From Acidobacteriota bacterium (lineage in GTDB: Bacteria > Acidobacteriota > Blastocatellia > Pyrinomonadales > Pyrinomonadaceae): a stretch of 33,599 nt of DNA. The position numbers were made by a program, and so were the translations under genes. The DNA lies in NCBI GenBank assembly GCA_003222975.1, contig QHXN01000084.1, forward strand, positions 1 through 33,599, given 5' to 3'. The notes under the pieces are model-generated. The model did no database searches. It had not been told where the DNA came from and saw nothing but the letters and a program-made list of their open reading frames with translations. Positions 19,967-27,967 of the stretch are shown one piece after another; positions within the stretch are counted from its first letter, which is position 1, and each line of letters begins with the position of its first letter.

Positions 19967-19975
19967 CTCCGGCGC

Positions 19976-22324
19976 TCAGATCGTCGGCACGTCGGCGGGC
20001 GTCCGGCGCACGCGTATCTCGACTGTCTTCGTGCCGAGCGTCGGGTGCTTCGCAGTGAGCCGGATGACGCCCGCCGCCTCTTTCGTCCTGACCCAGACCG
20101 CGCCCACGCCGCCGAAGAGCGCGAACGGATTTTCGCCGACGACCTCGCCCGGCCCTTCCAGCAGCAACACGATTGCGTCGTTCGCGAACGGGCGCGGAGC
20201 GCCGTACTCGTCCGTCACTCTCAGCACGACGCGCGTCGAGTCAATGCCGTCGCCGATAAGCTCCGTGTCGTCCGGCTCGACGAGCAGTTGCCTGTCCACG
20301 CCCCTGCCTGACAGTTGCTTTGTGATTGCGAGCCTGCCGCCGATGTAGCCCTCGATCTTCAGATCGCCCCAGCCGCGCCAGAGCACCTGGCGGAGGTCTG
20401 TGACGAAGGGCGGGTGCGGCAGGTTCGGAAAGTTCTTTCGGTCGGGGTCAACCTCGGCCACTACACGGTCGGCGATGTAGAGTTTCAAGTGCTCGCAGTT
20501 GGAGCAGACCACCGCGAGGTCGAAGCTCTCGTTGTGGTCGCCGCGCGCCCAGTAGAAGGCCGGCTCTAAAACAACCTCCTCCTTCGGGTCGCACTGCGAC
20601 TTGTAGAACCCGGCGGCAGGCTTCGGGATGCGGAAGATGTCCGAGACGCCGTGGTAGCAGACGCGGTCGCCGGAGCAGAAGTTGGCGTGCGTGTTGTAGT
20701 CGAAGGCGCACCAGCCGATGCCGCCCGCGTAAGCCCGGTCCGAGCCGAGCTGGTTGTGGACGCGCGCGTGGCGCAGCGTGTGCTCGGTGATGCGCTCGAC
20801 GTTGTCGCTGCGCTTGGTCGGGTAGGTGTGGCCGATGAACTCCGTGTTCAGGTAGCGCGGGTGGTTGGGCGGGCGCAAGGGGATGCCAAAGTCGTTCATC
20901 GTGAAAACGTCTTCCAGAAACTCCGACTCGTAGTTGTAGCGTATGCCGCCCGTCGGGCGCGAGTCGTCGAGCGCGTGGGCCGTGGCGTTGGTGCGCGTGT
21001 AGAAGTCGTGGTCGTCTTTCGACTCGTTGATGCGGACGCCCCAGAGGATGATTGACGGATGATTCCAGTCGCGTCTTATCATCGCCTCGACGTTGCGGAC
21101 GGCAAGCTCCTTCCACGCGGCGTCGCCGACGTGCTGCCAGCCGGGAATCTCCTCAAGGACTAAGAGGCCGTAGTCGTCGCAGGCGTCGAGGAAGTGCGGC
21201 GACTGCGGGTAGTGCGACGTGCGGACGATGTTGCACTTCAGTTCCCTGCGCAGAATCCAGGCGTCGCGGCGCTGGACGCGCGCGGGCATGGCCTGGCCGA
21301 CGTAGGGATAGGTCTGGTGGCGGTTGAGGCCGCGAAGCTTCACGTGCTGGCCGTTGAGGAAGAAGCCTTCGGGCGTGAAACGCGCCTCGCGGAAGCCGAC
21401 GCGCGCGTCGTAGTGGTCAACGCCGCGCCCGCCTTCCAACAGGCGCACGCGCACCTGATAAAGCTTCGGCCTCTCCAAGTCCCACAGCTCGACCGGGCCG
21501 AGTTTGTCGAGCGTCACGTCGTAAAAGGGAGCGCCCGCGGGCTGTACGTCGCGGCTCTGCGAAGCGACGACGCGGTCGCCGTCGCGCAGCTCAACATTAA
21601 GCTTGAGTTGAGCGGGCTGCGCCCCCTGACTATTGAGATAACAGCGCACGTCAACGCGCCGGTCGGCGCTCATAACATTGACCGGCTTGGCGAAGACGTT
21701 TTCGATGAAGGTCTGAGGGACGAAGCGCAGCGCCACGTCGCGGTAGATGCCGCCAAAGGTCAGGTAGTCAATCTCGCCGCCGAAGGGCGGGATGTCGGCG
21801 CGCTCGGTCGAGTCAACTTCCACGGCCAGCACGTTGTCGCCGCGCCAATCCACGTGCTGCGTCAACTCAAATGAAAACGGCGTGTAGCCGCCGCGGTGCT
21901 CGCCGAGCCGCGCGCCGTTGAGCGAAACAACTGCCGCCGTCATCACGCCGCCGAAGTCCACGAAGACGCGCCGCCCGCGCTGCAAGTCGGCGGGCACGCG
22001 GAAGTGCCTTCGGTAAAGAGAGACGAACTCATACTCCCTGTCGTCGAAGCCGTGCCAGGGCAGCAGCCGGTTCGTGTGCGGGATGTTGACGCGCGCGAAG
22101 CTTGTATCGTTGAAGCCGGGGCGTGTGCCTTCGGGCGCGGCCCTTTCGCTGTAGAGCCAACGGTGGTTGAGCGGGAAGACGCGGCGCTCGGAGTAGTCCG
22201 CGCCTTGCGCGGCGGCGGTCTGCGCGCGGAGACTACGGCGCGCGAGGGCCAGGCCCGTCAAGGTAGCGCCGCCCGCTTTGATAAAGCCGCGCCGGTCGAA
22301 ACGCTTTTCGTTTGGCATCTTCAT
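19976..22324 (-). CDS. Glycoside hydrolase family 2 protein, Tat-exported
   Basis: About 782 residues. A twin-arginine signal (RRGFIKAGG, residues 8-20, then a hydrophobic stretch ending in RAQ) indicates export in folded form. The GH2 modules follow: a sugar-binding jelly roll (FNDTSFARVNIPHTNRLLPW, FVDFGGVMTAAVVSLNG), an Ig-like domain and the TIM barrel with VKLRGLNRHQ, IVRTSHYPQSPHFLDACDDYG, acid/base Glu434 in IILWGVRINES and nucleophile Glu495 in LNTEF. A C-terminal all-beta domain ends near PTLGTKTVEIRV. Beta-galactosidase is the nearest label, but substrates in this family range over beta-galactosides, glucuronides and mannosides. Start ATG 22324 has GAAAGG 6 nt upstream. A secreted esterase is encoded divergently, consistent with plant or microbial polysaccharide breakdown. 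Confidence 0.92.
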   Translation of the reverse strand: MKMPNEKRFDRRGFIKAGGATLTGLALARRSLRAQTAAAQGADYSERRVFPLNHRWLYSERAAPEGTRPGFNDTSFARVNIPHTNRLLPWHGFDDREYEFVSLYRRHFRVPADLQRGRRVFVDFGGVMTAAVVSLNGARLGEHRGGYTPFSFELTQHVDWRGDNVLAVEVDSTERADIPPFGGEIDYLTFGGIYRDVALRFVPQTFIENVFAKPVNVMSADRRVDVRCYLNSQGAQPAQLKLNVELRDGDRVVASQSRDVQPAGAPFYDVTLDKLGPVELWDLERPKLYQVRVRLLEGGRGVDHYDARVGFREARFTPEGFFLNGQHVKLRGLNRHQTYPYVGQAMPARVQRRDAWILRRELKCNIVRTSHYPQSPHFLDACDDYGLLVLEEIPGWQHVGDAAWKELAVRNVEAMIRRDWNHPSIILWGVRINESKDDHDFYTRTNATAHALDDSRPTGGIRYNYESEFLEDVFTMNDFGIPLRPPNHPRYLNTEFIGHTYPTKRSDNVERITEHTLRHARVHNQLGSDRAYAGGIGWCAFDYNTHANFCSGDRVCYHGVSDIFRIPKPAAGFYKSQCDPKEEVVLEPAFYWARGDHNESFDLAVVCSNCEHLKLYIADRVVAEVDPDRKNFPNLPHPPFVTDLRQVLWRGWGDLKIEGYIGGRLAITKQLSGRGVDRQLLVEPDDTELIGDGIDSTRVVLRVTDEYGAPRPFANDAIVLLLEGPGEVVGENPFALFGGVGAVWVRTKEAAGVIRLTAKHPTLGTKTVEIRVRRTPADVPTI

Positions 22325-22573
22325 CACATGCCTTTCTCCGCGGAGAGTTCGAAAGCGACTCGCCGTCCGGCCAGAAGCGCGCGGGTATTATCTCTGACTT
22401 TCCGCTTGCCCCAGCCGCCGCTTCATGGTAAGTGGTTAACCCCGGACGAACGCGAGTCTGCTTCACTGCGATAAGGAGGAGCATGCGGGTTCTGTTTCAG
22501 CGTGTCCTCGTTCATGCCATAACGTTTGTGCGTTGTCAATCGGTTATCACTTCAGACAAAGGGCGGTGCGAAA

Positions 22574-23491
22574 ATGGGGCGCGCTTTTATCTGTCTAACG
22601 GTCTTACTACTATCAACCTTCATGCTACCGGCAACGCTTGCGGGCACGGCTGAGGCGAACGCGGACGCGCCCTTCGTCCTGTGGCCCGGCGGCGCGCCGG
22701 GCGCGGTCGGGCACGAGCCGGAAGACATCCCGACGCTCACGCCTTACCTGCCGCCGAAGGAGAAGGCCACGGGCGCGGCCATCGTCGTCTGCCCCGGCGG
22801 CGGCTACCAGAACCTCTCTGATTATGAGGGGCGGCCCGTCGCCGAGTGGCTCAACACGTTGGGCGTCGCGGCCTTCGTGCTCAAGTACCGTCTGGGGCCG
22901 CGCTACCAGCACCCGGCCATGCTCGAGGACGCGGCGCGTGCACTGCGCACCGTGCGTGCGCGCGCGTCGGAATGGAGCGTTGACCCGGCGCGCATAGGCA
23001 TCCTCGGTTTCTCCGCGGGCGGCCACCTCGCCTCGACGCTCGGCACACACTTCGACGCCGGCAACGCGGGCGCGACCGACCCCGTCGAGCGCGTCAGTTC
23101 CAGGCCCGGCCTGATGATTTTGATCTACCCTGTGATTACGATGCGCGAGCTGACGCACGCCGGCTCGAAGAAGAACCTGCTCGGCCCGCGGCCTTCGCCC
23201 GACGCGGTCGCGCTGCTCTCGAACGAGGAGCACGTGACGAAAGAGACTCCGCCCGCCTTCCTCGTCCACACGATGAACGACGAGGCTGTGCCCGTCGAGA
23301 ACAGCATGATGTTCGCGGCGGCGCTCAGGCGCGCGGGTGTGCCCTTCGAGTTCCACCTCTACGAGCGCGGGCCGCACGGCTTCGGCCTCGCCGAGAAAGA
23401 CCCCGTCCTCTCGACCTGGCCCGCGCGCTGCGCCGACTGGCTGCGCCTGCACGGCTTCGCGGCACAGACCGCGCCCGCCGCCACACGATAA
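22574..23491 (+). CDS. Secreted alpha/beta hydrolase, carbohydrate esterase-like
   Basis: 305 residues with a Sec signal peptide (ICLTVLLLSTFMLPATLAG, then a probable cut near ANA). The fold is of the BD-FAE/xylan-esterase-like group: LWPGGAPGAVG near the start, oxyanion segment VVCPGGGYQNLSDYEG, nucleophile Ser in GILGFSAGGHLAS, acid in HTMNDEAVPVENS and base His in YERGPHGFGL. This architecture is common in acetyl-xylan and related deacetylases. Start ATG 22574 was preferred over an upstream frame at 22526 because the signal peptide begins there. Divergent from the GH2 gene by about 250 bp, so they may be co-regulated in removing acyl groups and trimming oligosaccharides. Confidence 0.9.
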   Translation: MGRAFICLTVLLLSTFMLPATLAGTAEANADAPFVLWPGGAPGAVGHEPEDIPTLTPYLPPKEKATGAAIVVCPGGGYQNLSDYEGRPVAEWLNTLGVAAFVLKYRLGPRYQHPAMLEDAARALRTVRARASEWSVDPARIGILGFSAGGHLASTLGTHFDAGNAGATDPVERVSSRPGLMILIYPVITMRELTHAGSKKNLLGPRPSPDAVALLSNEEHVTKETPPAFLVHTMNDEAVPVENSMMFAAALRRAGVPFEFHLYERGPHGFGLAEKDPVLSTWPARCADWLRLHGFAAQTAPAATR

Positions 23492-23781
23492 AGACGCGGC
23501 CACGCTCACCGAGTTGATAAAAGACTGGAAGGGATGCAACGAATCGGTCGCCGGGCGTTTGCAGGCAATCTACTTGCGGGCAGTGCCGCGCGCGGCGAGG
23601 TCTGCGGCGGGCGGCGTCGGTTCTTCGAGGGCTACGGTGGGTGCCCGCCGTTTAGACGCACCGGATGCTGTGTGATGTATTCCGACCGCCGGGGCGAAGG
23701 CTTGAGGCAGCCGGGGACGATTCTTCCGGCGAAGGAGGGATGGTGCGGGCCGCTTGGACGACGAGTCAAACGCGCCCGGCC
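23492..23781. other. Spacer with no recognised feature
   Basis: 290 bp between the esterase stop and the stop of the opposing small-protein run. Open frames cross it but have no ribosome-binding site and read as antisense-type Arg/Pro/Ser-rich sequence. I see no terminator hairpin with a U-tract. Confidence 0.5.
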
Positions 23782-23979
23782 TCACTTCTCCGGCTCGTCC
23801 TCCGACGCCTCTTCCCGCGAGTCGAACACGGTGCGACCGTCCCGCTCGAATTCCACGCCGCCGGGCGTGTGCAGGTACTCGTCCTCGCACCCCGCGCCCT
23901 CGTGAACTTTGACGGCGCTAGACTCGGGCCGCGGCGGCGTCGCCCCGGAGAGACTTTTTTTACGCACTATATATCCCAT
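23782..23979 (-). CDS. Unknown small acidic protein (fifth of a small-gene run)
   Basis: 65 residues, function unknown. A basic, hydrophobic start (MGYIVRKKSLSG) gives way to an acidic, hydrophilic body (VKVHEGAGCEDEYLHTPGGVEFERDGRT) and a strongly acidic tail (EEASEDEPEK). AGGTGA lies 6 nt before ATG 23979. Codon third positions are GC-rich as in real genes here. It is last of five same-strand genes with short gaps (47 bp to the previous one). No homologous family is recognised. Confidence 0.7.
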   Translation of the reverse strand: MGYIVRKKSLSGATPPRPESSAVKVHEGAGCEDEYLHTPGGVEFERDGRTVFDSREEASEDEPEK

Positions 23980-24026
23980 GACATCACCTCACGTCTTCCG
24001 CCGAAGGGGCTCGGCCCTCGCGCCGG

Positions 24027-24218
24027 TCACTTCCAGCCGCCCTTCTGCCGCTCGCCTTCCCCGCGCCGCTCCTTCTTCGCCCGCCGGCATTCCTTGCAGC
24101 GCTTGGGCGGCTCGGTGAATCCCCTCTCGTGGAAATACTCCTGCTCGCCTGCGCTCCAAAGGAATTCGTTGTGGCAGTCCACGCAGACGCGCGTCTGGTC
24201 CCGGTATTCAGCGCTCAC
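24027..24218 (-). CDS. Small zinc-ribbon protein (zf-trcl-like)
   Basis: 63 residues. Two CxxC pairs, CVDC and CKEC, are separated by a segment with FLWSAGEQEYFHERGFTEPPKRC. The CxDC...EF...GEQ.F...GF..P.RC..CR order matches the probable zinc-ribbon family found in many bacteria (Pfam zf-trcl). A basic Lys/Arg-rich tail suggests nucleic-acid contact. The start is GTG 24218 with AAAGG about 9 nt upstream. Function of the family is not established. It is the only recognisable member of the five-gene run. Confidence 0.82.
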   Translation of the reverse strand: MSAEYRDQTRVCVDCHNEFLWSAGEQEYFHERGFTEPPKRCKECRRAKKERRGEGERQKGGWK

Positions 24219-24244
24219 TTATTGCCGCCTTTCTTCTTCCCTGC

Positions 24245-24475
24245 TCAGTCGGCGTGCTCAGTCACCTGCGTCCTGCTGTCGGCGTACATGTCCAGGTACT
24301 CCGTGCCGTCATCGGTCACGATGCCCCTGAACAGCATGGACTCGTCCGCGTCGGTGCCCCTCGCCGTCAGCTCGGCCTGCACCTGGTTCCAACTCAGCCT
24401 GCTGCTCAGGATTTTGCCCGGTCGTTTGACGAGGTAGTGTTTCACGTCCCGGCTGACCCGCTTCTGTCGGTTCAT
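24245..24475 (-). CDS. Unknown small protein
   Basis: 76 residues, function unknown. A basic N-terminal half (MNRQKRVSRDVKHYLVKRPGK) and an acidic C-terminal half (RGTDADESMLFRGIVTDDGTEYLDMYAD) suggest a compact alpha/beta fold. Starts at ATG 24475, 16 bp after the upstream gene and 26 bp before the zinc ribbon. Its high GC third positions support real translation. Confidence 0.72.
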   Translation of the reverse strand: MNRQKRVSRDVKHYLVKRPGKILSSRLSWNQVQAELTARGTDADESMLFRGIVTDDGTEYLDMYADSRTQVTEHAD

Positions 24476-24491
24476 TCCTTCGCTGCCTTTC

Positions 24492-24713
24492 TTAATCGCC
24501 TTCGCCTTCGAGAATCCCGCGCGGTTCCGGTGAGTTGGCCTTTCTCGGCTCCAAACTCGCCGAGCCTTCGGGGTCGCGCTGCTCCGCCTCGTCTAAAAGC
24601 TCCGTGCGCTCCTGCCGCGTAAGATTTTGCAGGTAGTCTATAAACTCTTCGCGCCCGTCCTCATGTTCGAGCGCGGCCTCAAGGCGTTCTATGAAATCGT
24701 CGTACCCGGTCAC
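24492..24713 (-). CDS. Unknown small acidic helical protein
   Basis: 73 residues, function unknown. The first two thirds look helical and acidic (DDFIERLEAALEHEDGREEFIDYLQNLTRQERTELLDEAEQRDPEG); the tail is Pro/Glu-rich and disordered. Its GTG start overlaps the stop of the upstream small gene (GTGA), so translation is coupled. Helix pattern and size resemble small adaptor or dimer proteins, but no family is recognised. Confidence 0.72.
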   Translation of the reverse strand: MTGYDDFIERLEAALEHEDGREEFIDYLQNLTRQERTELLDEAEQRDPEGSASLEPRKANSPEPRGILEGEGD

Positions 24714-24922
24714 CGAGTCACCGCCTTTCGATCCACGATAGCCAGGGCGGCGGAAAGATGCCCCGCCGCGTTTTTCCGCAGGGACTCAACGCCCGACGAC
24801 GCCTCGCGCCCGTCAACGCGGTCAATAATATCAGCTATCGCCGCGAAAGCCGCAAGCGCCTCCGCCTTCGCGTCTTCGAGTCCGCGCAACTCGCGCGCGT
24901 GATCTGGCTGATGCGTCTCCAT
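24710..24922 (-). CDS. Unknown small helical protein (first of a small-gene run)
   Basis: 70 residues from ATG 24922, function unknown. Mostly helix, Ala-rich (LRGLEDAKAEALAAFAAIADIIDRVDG ... LRKNAAGHLSAALAIVDRKAV), possibly a helical hairpin. A longer open frame reaches 25105, but its extra N-terminus is Arg-rich and noncoding-looking; the gene's GAGG directly abuts the ATG while GGAGAGG lies about 12 nt upstream, so the exact start is uncertain. It overlaps the next gene by 4 bp. Confidence 0.68.
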   Translation of the reverse strand: METHQPDHARELRGLEDAKAEALAAFAAIADIIDRVDGREASSGVESLRKNAAGHLSAALAIVDRKAVTR

Positions 24923-25351
24923 CCTCGTCAAAGACCTCTCCAAGTCCTCTCCGCGCCCGCCGGAAAGCCGTCTGCCGACTCGCCGCCGCGTGCGTGCGCC
25001 AGGCCGGCCCGGTCGGGAGTTGCTTGTCTGGCGAATTTGGCGGCGTCGCGTGCACGCCGGAGCCTCCTTCGGCGGTCGAGTTCGGAAAAACAGCAGGCGG
25101 CACAAGAAGGAGGCCGGGGCCTGCGTCCTCTATCGAAAGGTAGTGTCTCTAAAGGGCGGAGCCGGTCGGGGACTTAACGTAGAAACCATAACACACGCCG
25201 GGCCGAAAGACTACGCGGCGGCGGCGGCGACAAATCTGTGACGAGTCTGTAACGAACGCGAGGCCGCGGGTGCTCTTACACAACTATTACAAAGCGCCCG
25301 CGCGTCTCCTGCTAGGATAGCTCAGGTCTAATGCATCAAAACGAGGGCCAG
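24923..25351. other. Divergent control region of the small-gene run and the desaturase operon
   Basis: About 430 bp with no supported gene. It must hold promoters for both directions. The only clear element is the pair of 11-bp direct repeats at 25235-25256. A TAGGAT at 25313-25318 could be a -10 for the desaturase, but no -35 at normal spacing is visible, which would fit activator dependence. Confidence 0.5.
25235..25256 (+). promoter_or_regulatory. Tandem 11-bp direct repeat, candidate OmpR/PhoB-type operator
   Basis: TCTGTGACGAG (25235-25245) is followed without gap by TCTGTAACGAA (25246-25256), identical at 9 of 11 positions. Head-to-tail half sites at 11-bp period containing CTGTNAC are the usual binding layout for OmpR/PhoB-family regulators. 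One such regulator is encoded two genes downstream (27191). Confidence 0.5.
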
Positions 25352-26260
25352 ATGAAATCCTTAAAAGTGAGAGACATGAAAACGCAACTGACGAACAAGC
25401 AAAGGGCGGGGCGCATCAACTGGGAAACCACCATCACCATGATCGTCTTCCACGTCGGCGCGGTGGCCGCGCTCTTCATGTTCACGTGGACGGCGCTGAT
25501 CGTTTCCCTCGTCATCCTCTGGGTGGCCGGAAGCCTCGGCATCGGCATGGGCTACCACCGGCTGCTGACGCACCGCGGCTACAAGACGCCGAAGTGGGTC
25601 GAGTATGTTCTCACGGTCTGCGCCACGCTGACGCTGGAGAGCGGGCCGATCCAGTGGGTCACGACCCACCGGATTCATCACGCGCACACGGACGTTCCCG
25701 CCGACCCGCACAGCCCGCGCGACGGAACCTGGTGGGCGCACGTCGGCTGGATTCTCACGGGGACGGCGCAGAAGCACGACCGCGCCACAGTCGAGCGTTA
25801 CTCGCCCGACCTGCTCAGGGATCGCTTCCAGGTCTGGATTTCGCGCTGGTACTTTCTCCCGCTCGTCTCGCTGGGAGTCGCGCTGCTTGTCTTCGGCGGC
25901 TGGTCGGTCTTCCTGTGGGGCATCTTCCTGCGCACCGTCGTTGGGCTGCACGCGACGTGGCTCGTCAACTCGGCGACGCACATGTGGGGGACGCGGCGGT
26001 TCGAGACCACCGACGACTCGACCAATAACCTGCTCATCGCCCTGATGACGTTCGGCGAAGGGTGGCACAACAACCACCACGCGCACCCGCGCGCGGCGCG
26101 CCACGGCCTCACTTGGTACGAGATAGATGTCAACTGGTGGGGCATCCGCACACTCCAACTGCTCGGGCTGGCGAAGTCCGTCAAGCTCGTCAACGCCTCC
26201 GGCCAGCGCGCGGGCGGGCGCGGCGGAAAGCTTGAGGGGGTGCTCAGGAAGGCGGCTTAG
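25352..26260 (+). CDS. Membrane fatty-acid (acyl-CoA type) desaturase
   Basis: Di-iron membrane enzyme that inserts a double bond into acyl chains, most like the delta-9 stearoyl-CoA desaturase group. 302 residues from ATG 25352 (GAGG 5 nt upstream; ATGs at 25331 and 25376 are alternatives). The three histidine boxes are HRLLTHR, HRIHHAHTD and HNNHHAH. Hydrophobic pairs precede the first box (ITMIVFHVGAVAALFMF, ALIVSLVILWVAGSLG) and lie between the second and third (FLPLVSLGVALLVFGG, VFLWGIFLRTVVG). It changes membrane fluidity. It starts a run with a histidine kinase (22 bp later), a response regulator and a peptidase. Confidence 0.94.
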   Translation: MKSLKVRDMKTQLTNKQRAGRINWETTITMIVFHVGAVAALFMFTWTALIVSLVILWVAGSLGIGMGYHRLLTHRGYKTPKWVEYVLTVCATLTLESGPIQWVTTHRIHHAHTDVPADPHSPRDGTWWAHVGWILTGTAQKHDRATVERYSPDLLRDRFQVWISRWYFLPLVSLGVALLVFGGWSVFLWGIFLRTVVGLHATWLVNSATHMWGTRRFETTDDSTNNLLIALMTFGEGWHNNHHAHPRAARHGLTWYEIDVNWWGIRTLQLLGLAKSVKLVNASGQRAGGRGGKLEGVLRKAA

Positions 26261-26282
26261 AGTAACATGCCCGGTGAGCCGC

Positions 26283-27194
26283 ATGAGACTGAGAGGCCAC
26301 CGCAAATCCATCGCGTTCTTCATCACGCTGGGGGCGTGCCTGGTCGGGCTGGCCGTGACTCTGAACGTCAGTTGGGTTCTGCTCAACTGGCGCAAGGTGG
26401 CGCTCCTGGTGCTGGGGGTCAGCTTCTTCAGCGTCATCATCGCGGGCCTCATCCTCAACACCATCTTCCTCGTCCGCGAAATCCGCCGCAACGAACAGCA
26501 CGACGCCTTCATCAACGCCGTCTCCCACGAGTTGAAGACGCCGATTGCCTCCATCCGCCTCTACCTCGAAACGCTGAAGCGGCACGACCTGGACGCGGAG
26601 AAGCGCGCCGAGTTCTACGACATCTGCCTCGCAGACACCGACCGACTTCTCCACACGGTCAATCAGGTCTTGCGCGCGGGTGAGGTCGCGCACCGCCACT
26701 CTCGCCGCGACGAGGAATTGGTTGACCTGCGCGAGACGGCGCGCGCCTGCCTCGACCTGGCCCGCACGCGCTACCCGCACCTCCCCGCCGACTCGTTCCA
26801 CTACGCACAGACCCCGGAAGACGGCGAGAGGGCGCTCGTCAAAGGCAACGCCGACGACTTGAGGACAGCCGTCATCAACCTGATTGATAACGCCGTCAAG
26901 TATTCCGACGATCAGGCGCGGGTGTCGGTGGGCGTCGCGGTCGTCAGCGAGAGACGACTGGAAGTGCGCGTGAGTGATCGGGGCGTCGGCATCCCACGCG
27001 CCGAGTTGAAGCGCATCTTCAGGCGCTTTTACCGCGCGCCGGGGCGGCTGGTCGCGCAGGTCAAAGGCACGGGCCTCGGCCTCTTCATCGTGCAGTCAAT
27101 CGTGAAGAGGCACGGCGGCGAGATCGTCGCCGAGAGCGAGGGCGAAGGCAGGGGCAGCACCTTCATCATCCGCCTGCCGAGGGCCGCCGGATGA
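26283..27194 (+). CDS. Membrane sensor histidine kinase
   Basis: 303 residues. Two transmembrane helices (about 9-30 and 39-60) are joined by only about 8 residues, so there is no extracellular sensor domain; such kinases sense within or at the membrane. Kinase marks: phosphorylated His82 in AVSHELKTPIASIR, N box NLIDNAVKYS, G1 DRGVGIP, F box IFRRFYR, G2 GTGLGLFIV. ATG 26283 is used; the longer frame before it runs through the desaturase 3' end and is noncoding. It follows the desaturase by 22 bp and overlaps the response regulator (ATGA). A DesK-like job, tuning desaturase to membrane state, is inference. Confidence 0.92.
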   Translation: MRLRGHRKSIAFFITLGACLVGLAVTLNVSWVLLNWRKVALLVLGVSFFSVIIAGLILNTIFLVREIRRNEQHDAFINAVSHELKTPIASIRLYLETLKRHDLDAEKRAEFYDICLADTDRLLHTVNQVLRAGEVAHRHSRRDEELVDLRETARACLDLARTRYPHLPADSFHYAQTPEDGERALVKGNADDLRTAVINLIDNAVKYSDDQARVSVGVAVVSERRLEVRVSDRGVGIPRAELKRIFRRFYRAPGRLVAQVKGTGLGLFIVQSIVKRHGGEIVAESEGEGRGSTFIIRLPRAAG

Positions 27195-27925
27195 ACGGCG
27201 CGCGCGTACTCGTCGTCGAAGACGAAGAGCACCTCGCCGCGGGGCTGCGCTTCAACCTCGAAGCCGAGGGCTACACGGTGGAGACGGTCGGCGACGGCGA
27301 GGCGGCGCTTGAGCTGTTGCTCGGCGGCGGGGCGGACTTCGACGTGATGGTGCTCGACGTGATGCTGCCGGGCAAGGACGGCTTCGAGGTGGCGAAGGAG
27401 ATGCGCGCCGCCGGGTGTTACGTCCCCGTGCTGATGCTGACGGCGCGCGGGCGGCCCGAAGACGTTCTGCGCGGCTTCGAGGCCGGGGCGGACGATTACT
27501 TGCCGAAGCCCTTCGAGCTTGCGATACTGCTCGCCCGCCTCAACGGCCTTCTGCGGCGGCGCGAGTGGCACAGCCGCGGCCAGCGCCGGCAGACGAACGT
27601 CGAGACGGAGCTATACTCCTTCGGCGGGAAGACGATAGACTTCGGCGCGCTGGAGTTGCGTGCGCGCGGGCGCGTCGTGCGACTGACTTTGATGGAGGCC
27701 GAGCTTCTGCGTTATCTCGTCGGCAACGCGGGTCGCCCCGTCTCGCGCAGGGAGATACTCGAAGACGTTTGGAACCTGCGCGAGGACACCGACACGCGCG
27801 CCATAGACAATTTCATCGTCCGCCTCCGCAGGCACGTGGAGGACGACCCTTCCAGCCCCAGGCACTTGCTGACCGTGCGCGGCGTCGGCTACCGCTTCGT
27901 CCCGGAGCCGGCGGAGCAGACGTGA
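27191..27925 (+). CDS. Response regulator, OmpR/PhoB family
   Basis: 244 residues. Receiver domain with acidic pocket VVEDEEHL, phosphorylated Asp56 in VMVLDVMLPGKDGF, switch Thr in LMLTARG and Lys in DDYLPKPFE; then a winged-helix effector domain (about 140-240) with LTLMEAELLRYLVGNAGRPVSRREIL, the recognition helix DTRAIDNFIVRLRRHVEDD and TVRGVGYRFV. It is the cognate partner of the overlapping kinase gene. Proteins of this family bind direct repeats with 10-11-bp period, as found upstream of the desaturase. Confidence 0.95.
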   Translation: MNGARVLVVEDEEHLAAGLRFNLEAEGYTVETVGDGEAALELLLGGGADFDVMVLDVMLPGKDGFEVAKEMRAAGCYVPVLMLTARGRPEDVLRGFEAGADDYLPKPFELAILLARLNGLLRRREWHSRGQRRQTNVETELYSFGGKTIDFGALELRARGRVVRLTLMEAELLRYLVGNAGRPVSRREILEDVWNLREDTDTRAIDNFIVRLRRHVEDDPSSPRHLLTVRGVGYRFVPEPAEQT

Positions 27926-27967
27926 CGCGGTCTTCTGAGTCCGCCTTCAAACTCGAAAGGAGTTCGC

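Noticed and set aside
25361..26554. 397-codon minus-strand frame
   Set aside because: Antisense to the desaturase and kinase start; no protein-like pattern.
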